DNA from: Bog-159 sp035541265
GTDB lineage: Bacteria > Acidobacteriota > Terriglobia > Bryobacterales > Bryobacteraceae
Direction of reading: 5' to 3'
Length of the DNA: 33,528 nucleotides
Assembly: GCA_035541265.1 (NCBI GenBank)
Contig: DATKNQ010000259.1
Coordinates: forward strand, 1 to 33,528
The position numbers and the translations under genes were made by a program. The notes beneath the pieces were generated by a model. That model ran no database searches. It saw only the letters and a list, made by a program, of their open reading frames with translations, and was not told the origin of the DNA. This document shows, piece by piece, positions 1 to 7,152 of the stretch; within the stretch, counting starts at the first letter, position 1, and each line of letters begins with the position of its first letter.

Positions 1-803
1 TCTTTCGGCTGCGGCTGCTCGCCGAAGAGCCGCCGAATGCGCTCCATGGCGAACGCCATATCGGTGATATAGCTGCGGTGAGCGGCCGTCGCCCAGCCGT
101 GCCCATAGACGCGGTCCAGAATCGCCTCGCCCGTAAGCCAATCGGGCGCCTGCACGCTGCGGACCTGCCGATGCTGGTCCATGCCGATCGCTTTGCCGAA
201 CGCGCTCGAGGTGATATCGCTGATCCAGTGCGCGATGCCGCTCTCGCGCCACGGCTCGGCGGCGAACGCCTCGACCGTCGCAGCGGGCAGATACATCAGA
301 AGTCCTTCCGTGATCATCAACCCCGGCGCCGGGCCCGCGGCCGCATAGAGTGTGCGCCGCTGCGCCGCGTCGGTCAGGTCCGCGGTGATGCGCTCCCGGC
401 GGCACCGCGGCGTCTCGCCGGCCATGTGCACATCCTTGTAATCCAGCATGTCCGCGAAATCAACTTCGATCCACCGCAGGTCCGGGGGCAGTTCGAGCCG
501 CCACGGCCGCGTATCCAGGCCGCAGCCGAGGCTGACTACCGTCGCGATCGGGTGCGCCGCCAACGCCTCGAGTAGCAACTCGTCCAGAAAATGGCTGCGA
601 ACGCCGACTCCGAAGCGCATCATCTCCGGGCGCGGTATGGCTTCGAGAATCGCCCTGCCGCGCTCGCCAGCAAGGCGCGCCGCGAAGGGGTCGTGCACGA
701 AGCCGTCCGGACACTCGGTTTCGAGCGCCCGGCATGCCGCCACCAGCAGGGCGGTGTCGCTGACGTGGGTGATGGCGCTGTGGGGTTGGGACATGGCACC
801 CAT
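1..803 (-). CDS. Class I SAM-dependent methyltransferase, LCM/TIGR00027 type (3' end outside window)
   Basis: The reverse strand is open from an ATG at 803 to the window edge, about 267 codons with no stop, so the C-terminus is missing. The N-terminus carries the ITHVSDTALLVA motif typical of the TIGR00027 / leucine carboxyl methyltransferase-like family. It is followed by a SAM-binding motif (VVSLGCGLDTRPWRL), the acidic strand WIEVDF and ITEGLLMYL. Members transfer a methyl group from S-adenosylmethionine to small molecules or protein carboxylates; the substrate here cannot be told. The start lies 2 bases after the stop of the MiaE-like gene, so the two are probably co-transcribed. An alternative ATG at 794 gives MSQPHSAITHV, which matches family N-termini equally well. 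Confidence 0.85.
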   Translation of the reverse strand, partial: MGAMSQPHSAITHVSDTALLVAACRALETECPDGFVHDPFAARLAGERGRAILEAIPRPEMMRFGVGVRSHFLDELLLEALAAHPIATVVSLGCGLDTRPWRLELPPDLRWIEVDFADMLDYKDVHMAGETPRCRRERITADLTDAAQRRTLYAAAGPAPGLMITEGLLMYLPAATVEAFAAEPWRESGIAHWISDITSSAFGKAIGMDQHRQVRSVQAPDWLTGEAILDRVYGHGWATAAHRSYITDMAFAMERIRRLFGEQPQPK

Positions 804-805
804 TA

Positions 806-1213
806 TCACGCGCCGGGCCATCCGGAGTGAATCCGTGGACCGGGCGCCTGCCGCGCCAGGATCGCCGCTTCGGCCACCAGCATCTCCTGCCAGCGCGACT
901 TCAGCTCATTGGCGTACGGGTTCTTGTGGAAGCGGTCGAGCCGCCCGCCACGGCTGGTCAGAATGCGCGTTACCTGCGCCAGGTGCGCCACCTCGTCCCG
1001 CGCCACGGCGGTCATGGTCTCGACCCAGCCTTCCAGCCATTCGTCCGGCCACCGGGTCAGCAACTCCAGCGCGTTCGTGGCCGCCTTCTTTTCGAGGAAG
1101 GCATGGTCGATGAGCAAGCTTACCGGTTCGGCGAGCACCGCCCGCCCCCACTCGGCCGGGGTCGGCGAATGAAGCGGCAGCGCTCCCGGAGCGATCCGTT
1201 CCGGGGCATTCAC
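806..1213 (-). CDS. MiaE-like tRNA hydroxylase with internal in-frame deletion
   Basis: 135 codons from a GTG start. The N-terminal 105 residues match MiaE, the O2-dependent diiron enzyme that hydroxylates ms2i6A37 in tRNA. LLIDHAFLEKKAA supplies ligand Glu41 and ARDEVAHL supplies Glu74 and His77. The last 30 residues (RWQEMLVAEAAIL, then RIHSGWP) match the extreme C-terminus of MiaE. The stretch between them is absent: roughly 70 residues that in family members hold the second half-bundle (EARSCERF and SEARHY ligands). The reading frame is intact across the junction at about residue 105. As it stands only half of the diiron site is encoded. It is either a decayed gene or a half-ferritin that works as a homodimer. 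It sits between a hemerythrin and a methyltransferase on the same strand. Confidence 0.7.
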   Translation of the reverse strand: MNAPERIAPGALPLHSPTPAEWGRAVLAEPVSLLIDHAFLEKKAATNALELLTRWPDEWLEGWVETMTAVARDEVAHLAQVTRILTSRGGRLDRFHKNPYANELKSRWQEMLVAEAAILARQAPGPRIHSGWPGA

Positions 1214-1256
1214 TCTTTCAAAGTAGCGCAGCGGAATTTGACCAGACCGGCCCGCG

Positions 1257-1769
1257 TCAGAGCCTTGTGGCCGTCGCCAGCGGGTCGAATCGGTTTCCGG
1301 TGGAATCGACCCAGGAGCACGCGTTCGCGGGCTTGGTGCCGGCGCGAAACGTCAGCTTGCCCACGCAGCGAGCCTGGTTCCGCAGGTGCGCGCCCATCAT
1401 CCGGTCGGCCACGCGGGTGTGATCGCGCAGCCAGCCGGTCAGGTACTCCACCATCGCCAGTCCGGCCTCTTTGTCGCCGGCTTCGATGGCAGCTGCGAAT
1501 TCCTCAGCCTTACGGCGCGCCGCGTCGTGCTGCCGCTTGTGCCAGCGCAACCCGGGATACCGGGATGCGTGCATGAGCCTTTCTTCGTGAGCGAAATGAT
1601 CCGCTGCTGCGGTGGTAAGACGCCCCAGCATCTTGCGGATTTGCGGTAGCCGGGCCGAGCCGGTCAATAGGCTCTGCAACTCGCCGACGGCCTCGAAGAT
1701 CTCCTTGTGTTCGTCGTCGATTTCCGTGACCCACACCGCATGCGAGGTGCTCCACTTTAACGGAGTCAT
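1257..1769 (-). CDS. Bacteriohemerythrin (O2-binding diiron protein)
   Basis: 170 aa. All seven hemerythrin iron ligands are visible in order: His21 (IDDEH), His58 and Glu62 (HFAHEE), His77 and His81 (HKRQH), His117 and Asp122 (HTRVAD). This defines a four-helix bundle that reversibly binds O2 in the cytoplasm, for storage, delivery or sensing. The approximately 45 residues after Asp122 form an extension with two cysteines, beyond the usual 130-residue length. ATG at 1769 is preferred; an in-frame TTG at 1787 lies upstream but would overlap the candidate -10 box. It is first in a likely operon with the MiaE-like gene (43-base gap) and the methyltransferase. Confidence 0.9.
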   Translation of the reverse strand: MTPLKWSTSHAVWVTEIDDEHKEIFEAVGELQSLLTGSARLPQIRKMLGRLTTAAADHFAHEERLMHASRYPGLRWHKRQHDAARRKAEEFAAAIEAGDKEAGLAMVEYLTGWLRDHTRVADRMMGAHLRNQARCVGKLTFRAGTKPANACSWVDSTGNRFDPLATATRL

Positions 1770-1775
1770 GCGGCA

Positions 1776-1805
1776 ATCATAGCGCAACCAGGACCCTTTT
1801 GTCTG
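1776..1805 (-). promoter_or_regulatory. Candidate promoter of the hemerythrin gene, leaderless type
   Basis: On the minus strand, CAGACA (1805-1800) and TATGAT (1781-1776) are separated by 18 bases. Exactly six bases lie between the -10 box and the ATG at 1769, so transcription would begin at or next to the start codon. There is no Shine-Dalgarno sequence in between. Seen in sequence only; not tested. Confidence 0.4.
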
Positions 1806-1874
1806 AATTCAGAGACTGCCTGCCTGAACCCGATCCTTAATGTCTTCATTAAACGAATTTATCCTGATATCTCC

Positions 1875-1903
1875 TTGCATTTGCGAAACTTCTAGGATAC
1901 ACT
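1875..1903 (+). promoter_or_regulatory. Candidate ilv operon promoter
   Basis: TTGCAT (1875-1880), a 17-base spacer and TACACT (1898-1903) precede the ilv leader peptide. The match to the sigma-70 consensus is partial (3/6 and 4/6). Transcription would start near 1910, a few bases before the leader ATG at 1919. The real promoter could lie elsewhere in 1790-1910. Confidence 0.3.
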
Positions 1904-1918
1904 CGGAAAAGATTCTTG

Positions 1919-2014
1919 ATGTCCACTTTCTCTACAGGTCGGCTCGGTAGCTCCATTCTCAGCATCGCCATTCCTGTAGTCCTTATTCTGGTCATCGTAG
2001 CCGGCCCCGCCTGA
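1919..2014 (+). CDS. ilv leader peptide (attenuator sensor), 31 aa
   Basis: A short reading frame ATG...TGA of 31 codons lies 97 bases upstream of ilvB. Codons 13-27 include twelve Ile, Leu or Val codons out of fifteen (residues ILSIAIPVVLILVIV). No ordinary small protein would be expected here. A ribosome that runs short of charged Ile-, Leu- or Val-tRNA would stall in this run. A moderate GGAAAAG sequence at 1905-1911 could serve as ribosome binding site. The codons just before the stop (Gly-Pro-Ala, 2004-2011) pair perfectly with the ascending side of the terminator, which couples translation of this peptide to termination. It resembles the leader peptides IlvL and IlvB in function, not in sequence. 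Confidence 0.85.
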   Translation: MSTFSTGRLGSSILSIAIPVVLILVIVAGPA

Positions 2015-2053
2015 GGCAGCCGGAACTAAGGTTCCTGAGGCCATCGGCGGGGC
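2004..2053 (+). promoter_or_regulatory. ilv antiterminator pairing
   Basis: GCCCCGCC (2004-2011, the end of the leader ORF) is an exact complement of GGCGGGGC (2046-2053), which lies in the upper 5' arm and loop of the terminator hairpin. The two structures exclude each other. A ribosome at the leader stop codon would cover 2004-2011 and let the terminator form. A ribosome stalled earlier in the Ile/Val/Leu run would leave it free. A small hairpin (GGAAC 2022-2026, loop TAAG, GTTCC 2031-2035) lies between the arms. Confidence 0.75.
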
Positions 2054-2080
2054 AAAGCAAACCCGGCCGATGGCCTTTTT
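2039..2080 (+). terminator. Rho-independent terminator (ilv attenuator)
   Basis: A perfect 10-bp stem GGCCATCGGC (2039-2048) / GCCGATGGCC (2066-2075) is followed at once by five T residues (2076-2080) and then CGTTTT. Three more G-C pairs (2050-2052 with 2062-2064) can extend the stem after a one-by-one internal loop. It lies between the leader stop codon (2014) and ilvB (2112), so it would end transcription before the structural genes. Confidence 0.85.
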
Positions 2081-2111
2081 CGTTTTGGTACGCACTTTTA
2101 TTGAGGAGCTT

Positions 2112-3842
2112 ATGTCAACCTTGATGAGCGGCGCGCAGATGTTGCTGGAATGCCTGGGGCGCGAAGGCGTGGATTGCATTTTCGGTTACCCCGGCGGCGT
2201 CACGCTGCCCTTGTACGACGTCCTGTACGAGCACCACATCCGCCACGTCCTGGTGCGCCACGAGGAGAATGCGGCCTTCGCCGCGGAAGGTTACGCGCGC
2301 GCCACCGGCAAGGTCGGGGTCTGCTGCGCAACCTCCGGACCGGGCGCCACCAACCTCACGACCGGCCTGGTCGACGCCATGATGGACTCGATCCCGATCG
2401 TCGCCATCACGGGTCAGGTGTCCACCAAGCTGATCGGGTCGGACGCGTTCCAGGAGGCCGATACTTTCGGCATCACGCGCTCCTGCACCAAGCACAACTA
2501 CCTGGTGAAGAATCTCGACGACCTGCCGCAGGTGGTGCACGAGGCGTTCTATATCGCTGCCAGCGGACGCCCCGGTCCGGTGCTGATCGACATCCCGAAA
2601 GATGTATTTCAAGCGCAGGGTCATTACTCGCCGGTGACGTCGATTCACCTGCCGGGTTACAAAGTCTTCACCGAAGGCCACACCGGCCAGGTCCGCCGCG
2701 CGGCGCAGTTGATGTGGGAAGCCGAGCGCCCCTTTATTTATGCGGGCGGTGGCATCATCGCGGCCAACGCTTCGGCCGAACTGCGCGAGTTGGTCGAGAT
2801 TCTGGATGCGCCCGCGGTCACCACTCTGATGGGTCTGGGCGGCCTGCCCTCCAATCACCCGAACTTTATCAGTATGCCGGGCATGCATGGCAGCTACGCG
2901 GCCAACATGGGGATGACCCACTGCGACGTGCTGATCGCGCTGGGCGTGCGCTTCGACGATCGCGTAACCGGTCGCCTGGCCGCCTTCGCGCCGCATGCCA
3001 AGGTCATTCACGTGGATATCGACCCGGCGGAGATCGGCAAGAATCGCGCCGCCGATGTGCCCATTGTGGGTGACGTCAAGCGCGTACTGACGCGCCTGAA
3101 TAAGTTACTTCAAGAGATTCGCCCGCCGCGGAATGACCACCACGCGGCCGCGCGCCAGGCCTGGTGGTCGCAGGTCCGCGGTTGGCGCGCCGAGCATCCC
3201 CTCGCGCCGGTCACGTCTGACTCTGAAATCAAGCCGCAGCACCTGATGAGAGAGATCGACCGGCTCTCCGCGGGCGAAGCGATCGTATGTTCCGATGTCG
3301 GCCAGCACCAGATGTGGGCCGCGCAGTTAGTCCGCTTCAACGGCCCGCGCCTGTGGATCAACTCCGGCGGTCTCGGCGCCATGGGCTTCGGGCTGCCCTC
3401 CGCGATTGGCGCGCAGTTCGCCCGTCCCGATAAGTTAGTCTTCGCCCTGGTGGGCGATGGCGGATTCCAGATGTCCATTCCGGAGCTCTCCACCGTCACC
3501 GGATTCGGCCTGCCAATCAAGATCATCGTGATGAACAACGGTTACCTCGGCATGGTTCGCCAGTGGCAGGAGCTGTTCTATAACAACCGCCTGAGTGCGG
3601 TGGAACTGGATAGTTTTCCGGATGCCGAGAAACTGGCGGGCGCCTATGGGTTCAAGGGCCGCACGATCGATAAGCCATGGGAACTGGCTTCGGCGCTCGA
3701 GGAGGCCGTGCGCGAGCCGGGTCCCTATCTTCTCAATGTGAAAGTTTCGCCGTACGAAAATGTCTATCCCATGGTGCCGGCCGGCGGCGCCATCAACGAA
3801 ATGGTGCTCGACGCGCCGCAACCGGTGGCTGTCCCCAAATAG
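2112..3842 (+). CDS. ilvB: Acetolactate synthase large (catalytic) subunit
   Basis: 576 aa, normal family length. It condenses two pyruvates to 2-acetolactate, or pyruvate with 2-oxobutyrate to 2-aceto-2-hydroxybutyrate, the first common step to Val, Leu and Ile. Visible features: GYPGG near residue 25, catalytic Glu51 in RHEENAAFAAEGYA, the SGPGATNL segment, a central FAD-associated domain, and the TPP/Mg motif GDGG at about 448 ending in Asn475-Asn476. The ATG at 2112 was chosen because GAGGAG lies four bases upstream (2103-2108); an earlier in-frame ATG at 2070 falls inside the terminator stem. It is the first structural gene of the operon, under the attenuator. Confidence 0.97.
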   Translation: MSTLMSGAQMLLECLGREGVDCIFGYPGGVTLPLYDVLYEHHIRHVLVRHEENAAFAAEGYARATGKVGVCCATSGPGATNLTTGLVDAMMDSIPIVAITGQVSTKLIGSDAFQEADTFGITRSCTKHNYLVKNLDDLPQVVHEAFYIAASGRPGPVLIDIPKDVFQAQGHYSPVTSIHLPGYKVFTEGHTGQVRRAAQLMWEAERPFIYAGGGIIAANASAELRELVEILDAPAVTTLMGLGGLPSNHPNFISMPGMHGSYAANMGMTHCDVLIALGVRFDDRVTGRLAAFAPHAKVIHVDIDPAEIGKNRAADVPIVGDVKRVLTRLNKLLQEIRPPRNDHHAAARQAWWSQVRGWRAEHPLAPVTSDSEIKPQHLMREIDRLSAGEAIVCSDVGQHQMWAAQLVRFNGPRLWINSGGLGAMGFGLPSAIGAQFARPDKLVFALVGDGGFQMSIPELSTVTGFGLPIKIIVMNNGYLGMVRQWQELFYNNRLSAVELDSFPDAEKLAGAYGFKGRTIDKPWELASALEEAVREPGPYLLNVKVSPYENVYPMVPAGGAINEMVLDAPQPVAVPK

Positions 3843-3850
3843 GATCTTCT

Positions 3851-4369
3851 ATGTTGCAGATCATTTCTTTGTTAGTCGAGAACAAGCCGGGCGCCCTCAT
3901 GCGAATTACCGGCCTGCTCAGTGCGCGGGGCTATAACATCGAGAGCCTGACGGTCGCCCGTACGCTCGATCCCGAGCTGTCCCGCATGACCATCGCGGTG
4001 GATGTCGACGCCACGCTGCGCCAGCAGGTGATCAAACAGATGAACAAGCTGGTGAACGTGCTGCAGGCGGTGGACCTGACTGAGTCACCGGCGGTCCGCC
4101 GCGAGATGGTGCTGGTGCGGGTGCGCACCCAGCAGGGAACGCGCACCGCCGTGCTCAAAGAGGCCGAAATCTTCGGCGCGCGGGTAGTGGATTCGTCCAC
4201 CGAGGGCTTCGCTCTGGAGGCCACCGGCGATCCGGAGAAACTGGACGAGTTCATCGACGTGATGCGAAGTTACGGCGAGATAGAAATCACGCGCTCCGGT
4301 GCTGTGGCGGTTTCACTCGAAGCCAAGAAGCTCAAGTTACAACCTCCGGTGCTCACGGAGGCAAGATAG
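3851..4369 (+). CDS. ilvN: Acetolactate synthase small (regulatory) subunit
   Basis: 172 aa. It begins with an ACT domain (ISLLVENKPGALMRITGLLSA, about residues 3-75), which binds the feedback inhibitor valine in this family and activates the large subunit. A C-terminal ALS_ss_C domain follows (from about residue 80 to 160). The ATG at 3851 is 8 bases after the ilvB stop; the ribosome binding site overlaps that stop (TAGGAT). Family length is usually 160-175, so it is complete. Its position after ilvB matches the usual obligate pair. Confidence 0.96.
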   Translation: MLQIISLLVENKPGALMRITGLLSARGYNIESLTVARTLDPELSRMTIAVDVDATLRQQVIKQMNKLVNVLQAVDLTESPAVRREMVLVRVRTQQGTRTAVLKEAEIFGARVVDSSTEGFALEATGDPEKLDEFIDVMRSYGEIEITRSGAVAVSLEAKKLKLQPPVLTEAR

Positions 4370-4378
4370 GACTCAATC

Positions 4379-5416
4379 ATGGCCAAACGATACTACGAAA
4401 AAGACTATAAGCCCGCCCTGTTAGAGGGCCGCACCGTCGCCATCATCGGTTATGGCAGCCAGGGCCACGCGCACGCGCTAAACCTGCGCGATTCCGGCGT
4501 GGATGTGATCGTCGGTCTGTATCCCGGCAGTAAGTCGCGGGCCAAAGCCGAAGCCGCCGGGCTCAAGGTTGCCACTGCTTCAGAGGCTGCCAAAGCCGCG
4601 GACGTCATCATGATCCTGGTCTCCGATCATATCCAGGGCGACTTATACAAGAATGACATCGAACCGCATCTGACGGCGGGTAAAACGCTGATGTTCGCGC
4701 ACGGCTTCAACATCCACTTCGCCCAGATCAAGCCGCCGGCCAATGTGGACGTTTCCATGGTTGCGCCGAAAGCTCCCGGCCATCGCGTGCGCGAGTTATT
4801 CACCGAAGGCGTGGGCGTGCCCTCGCTGGTGGCCGTGCATCAGGATGCCTCCGGCCGCGCACTCGAAACGGCGCTGGCCTATGCTGGTGCGCTCGGCAGC
4901 CTGAAGGCGGGTGTGATCGAAACCACTTTTAAAGAAGAGACTGAAAGCGACCTCTTCGGTGAACAGGCCGTGCTGTGTGGCGGCGCGTCGGAACTGATTC
5001 GCGCCGGATTTGAGACTCTCGTGGAAGCGGGATACGCCCCGGAGATCGCCTACTTCGAGTGTCTGCACGAGCTCAAACTGATCGTCGACCTGATCCAGGA
5101 AGGCGGTTTGGCCTATATGCGTTACTCGGTTTCGGACACCGCGGAATACGGCGATTACACGCGCGGTCCGCGGGTGGTGGACGCGCACGTGCGCGCCGAA
5201 ATGAAGAGGATCCTCTCTGAAGTGCAGTCCGGCGAGTTCGCACGCCAATGGATCGAGGAGAACAAGACCGGCCGCCACAAGTTCCTCGCCATGCGCGAAG
5301 CGGCCCGGAATCAGCCCATCGAGAAGGTCGGACGCGAATTGCGCGAGATGATGACCTTCCTCAAGCGGAAGAAGGAATCCGGAGTACCGGAAGAACAACT
5401 GGCGGCGCAATCATGA
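4379..5416 (+). CDS. ilvC: Ketol-acid reductoisomerase (class I)
   Basis: 345 aa, class I length. It isomerises and reduces acetolactate or acetohydroxybutyrate to the dihydroxy acid using NADPH and Mg2+. The Rossmann motif GYGSQGHAHALNL is at residues 24-36, followed by the cofactor loop YPGSKSR. The Mg-binding ESDLFGEQAVLCGG and ECLHELKLIVDLIQEGG helices form the knotted C-terminal domain. It starts 9 bases after ilvN with AGGA about 8 bases ahead. Its TGA overlaps the cimA ATG (ATGA), which indicates translational coupling. Confidence 0.97.
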   Translation: MAKRYYEKDYKPALLEGRTVAIIGYGSQGHAHALNLRDSGVDVIVGLYPGSKSRAKAEAAGLKVATASEAAKAADVIMILVSDHIQGDLYKNDIEPHLTAGKTLMFAHGFNIHFAQIKPPANVDVSMVAPKAPGHRVRELFTEGVGVPSLVAVHQDASGRALETALAYAGALGSLKAGVIETTFKEETESDLFGEQAVLCGGASELIRAGFETLVEAGYAPEIAYFECLHELKLIVDLIQEGGLAYMRYSVSDTAEYGDYTRGPRVVDAHVRAEMKRILSEVQSGEFARQWIEENKTGRHKFLAMREAARNQPIEKVGRELREMMTFLKRKKESGVPEEQLAAQS

Positions 5417-7026
5417 AGATCTTCACCTTCGATACCACGCTCCGCGATGGCACGCAGGGCGAGTCTATCTCGTTCTCGGTCGATGACAAGTTACTCATTG
5501 CCCAGAAACTCGACGAGTTAGGCATCGACTATATCGAAGGCGGCTGGCCCGGCTCGAACCCTAAAGACAAGGAGTTCTTCACCCGCGCGCAGACGGAGTT
5601 ACATCTCAAGCATGCGAAGTTGACCGCGTTCGGCGCCACGCGCTTTGCGCGAAACACCGTCGAGGAAGACCGTAGCGTGCAGTCGCTGATCACCGCCGGC
5701 ACGCCGGTGGTCTCCATCTTCGGCAAGAGTTGGGATCTGCACACTGCCCGCGCCTTGGGCATTAGTGAAGAAGAGAATCTCAAGCTGATCTCGGAGACGG
5801 TGGCCTACCTGAAGCAGCACGGCAAAGAAGTCGTCTACGACGCCGAGCATTTTTTCGACGGTTATAACTCGAACCCGGCCTTCGCGCTGCGGACGCTCGA
5901 AGCTGCCCAGCGTGCCGGCACCAGCGTGTTGTGCCTGTGTGACACGAACGGCGGCACGCTCACCGGCCGCCTAGTCGAGATCTTCGCCGAGGTCCGCAAG
6001 CGATTCGATGGCGTCCTCGGCATCCACACGCACAATGACTCCGATGTCGCGGTAGCCAATACTCTGGCCGCCGTGGAGGCCGGCGCGACGCACGTGCAAG
6101 GCTGCATCAATGGATACGGCGAGCGCTGCGGCAATGCCAACCTGTGCTCCGTGATTGCCAACCTGGAACTGAAGCTTGGCCACACCGCCATCGGGCAGGA
6201 TAAGCTGATCAGTCTCTCGAATGCGGCGCGTTTCGTGGCCGAGTTGGCGAATCTGCCGCTGCCCAACAATCAGCCCTTCGTGGGTCACAGCGCCTTCGCC
6301 CACAAGGGAGGCGTGCATGTCTCCGCGGTATTGAAGGAATCTTCCACTTACGAGCATGTGGCGCCCGAGTCAGTCGGTAATCGGCAGCGCGTGTTGGTCA
6401 GCGACTTATCCGGCCGCGGGAATATCTTATACAAGCTCAAGCAGCATGGCCTCGCCGGCAGGCTGACCGAGGATGCCCGGCGTGAACTGCTCGAACGCAT
6501 CAAGCAGATGGAGTTCGATGGCTACGAACTGGAAGCCGCGGAAGGCACGTTCGAATTGCTGGTCCGCGAGGCCCTGAATCCCGGCCTGCATTTCTTCGAC
6601 GTGGAAGCTTACGAGGTATCCACGCGGGCCGCAGCCGCGGGCGAGTCGCGCTCCACAGCCGACATCACGGTGCGCACCCAGGACGGGGTGCACTCGGCGA
6701 CCGCCGCGGGCCACGGTCCGTTCCACGCGCTGCACCTCTGCCTGCGCAAGTGTCTCTCGTCAGTCTATCCGCAGACGGCGGGCGTCCGTCTGACGGATTA
6801 CAAAGTGCGTGTACTCGAGCCGCGGAAGGGCACCGCCGCGAAGGTGCGGGTGCTGATTGAGTGGTCGGATCATCGCAAAAGCTGGTCCACGGTCGGGGTT
6901 TCCGATAACGTGATTGTCGCCAGTTGGAACGCCTTAGTCGACGCGATTCGCCTGGAACTGATGCGACTGACCGAGCAGGATGACTCCATCGAAAAGGCCG
7001 TCGAAGACTATTGCTGGGGTGTGTGA
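5413..7026 (+). CDS. cimA: (R)-citramalate synthase
   Basis: 537 aa, of the 2-isopropylmalate/homocitrate synthase family, matching the long citramalate synthase type (TIGR00977). It condenses pyruvate and acetyl-CoA to (R)-citramalate, giving 2-oxobutyrate for isoleucine without threonine deaminase. The N-terminal TIM barrel starts FDTTLRDGTQGE (catalytic Arg11, Asp12), with IEGGWPGSNPKD and the metal-binding HTHND at about residue 205. NGYGERCGNANL follows. The final 130 residues form the LeuA-type allosteric dimer domain, normally the Ile feedback site. The ATG at 5413 overlaps the ilvC stop. Residue-level discrimination from LeuA rests on the GGWPGSNPKD signature and on the ilv context. 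Confidence 0.92.
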   Translation: MKIFTFDTTLRDGTQGESISFSVDDKLLIAQKLDELGIDYIEGGWPGSNPKDKEFFTRAQTELHLKHAKLTAFGATRFARNTVEEDRSVQSLITAGTPVVSIFGKSWDLHTARALGISEEENLKLISETVAYLKQHGKEVVYDAEHFFDGYNSNPAFALRTLEAAQRAGTSVLCLCDTNGGTLTGRLVEIFAEVRKRFDGVLGIHTHNDSDVAVANTLAAVEAGATHVQGCINGYGERCGNANLCSVIANLELKLGHTAIGQDKLISLSNAARFVAELANLPLPNNQPFVGHSAFAHKGGVHVSAVLKESSTYEHVAPESVGNRQRVLVSDLSGRGNILYKLKQHGLAGRLTEDARRELLERIKQMEFDGYELEAAEGTFELLVREALNPGLHFFDVEAYEVSTRAAAAGESRSTADITVRTQDGVHSATAAGHGPFHALHLCLRKCLSSVYPQTAGVRLTDYKVRVLEPRKGTAAKVRVLIEWSDHRKSWSTVGVSDNVIVASWNALVDAIRLELMRLTEQDDSIEKAVEDYCWGV

Positions 7027-7051
7027 ACAACCCAAGCGCCCGGTGTCACAC

Positions 7052-7080
7052 CTGACAAAGCAGTCTCATAACTGTAATAA
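7052..7080 (+). promoter_or_regulatory. Candidate secY promoter in the cimA-secY gap
   Basis: The 126-base gap 7027-7152 holds CTGACA (7052-7057) and an AT-rich TGTAATAA (7073-7080), giving a -10 of TAATAA at 17 bases or TGTAAT at 15 bases. Neither spacing gives an ideal match. No U-tract terminator for the ilv operon was found in the gap, so read-through into secY is possible. Confidence 0.25.
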
Positions 7081-7152
7081 ATGTCACAGAGCCTCAAGTC
7101 GGCCGGTGATACGGTGAGAATATGGCGCTTGAGCGCGCCGTAGCTCTGGCCA

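Noticed and set aside
1892..2179. 95-codon reading frame on the minus strand
   Set aside because: It runs across the ilv leader peptide, the terminator and the ilvB start in antisense, has no family resemblance, and its composition follows from the opposite strand.
2115..3011. 298-codon minus-strand reading frame
   Set aside because: Antisense to ilvB, no recognisable motif.
7018..7052. Hairpin GGTGTG / CACACC at the end of cimA as a terminator
   Set aside because: Only 6 bp, a 23-base loop and no T tract after it.
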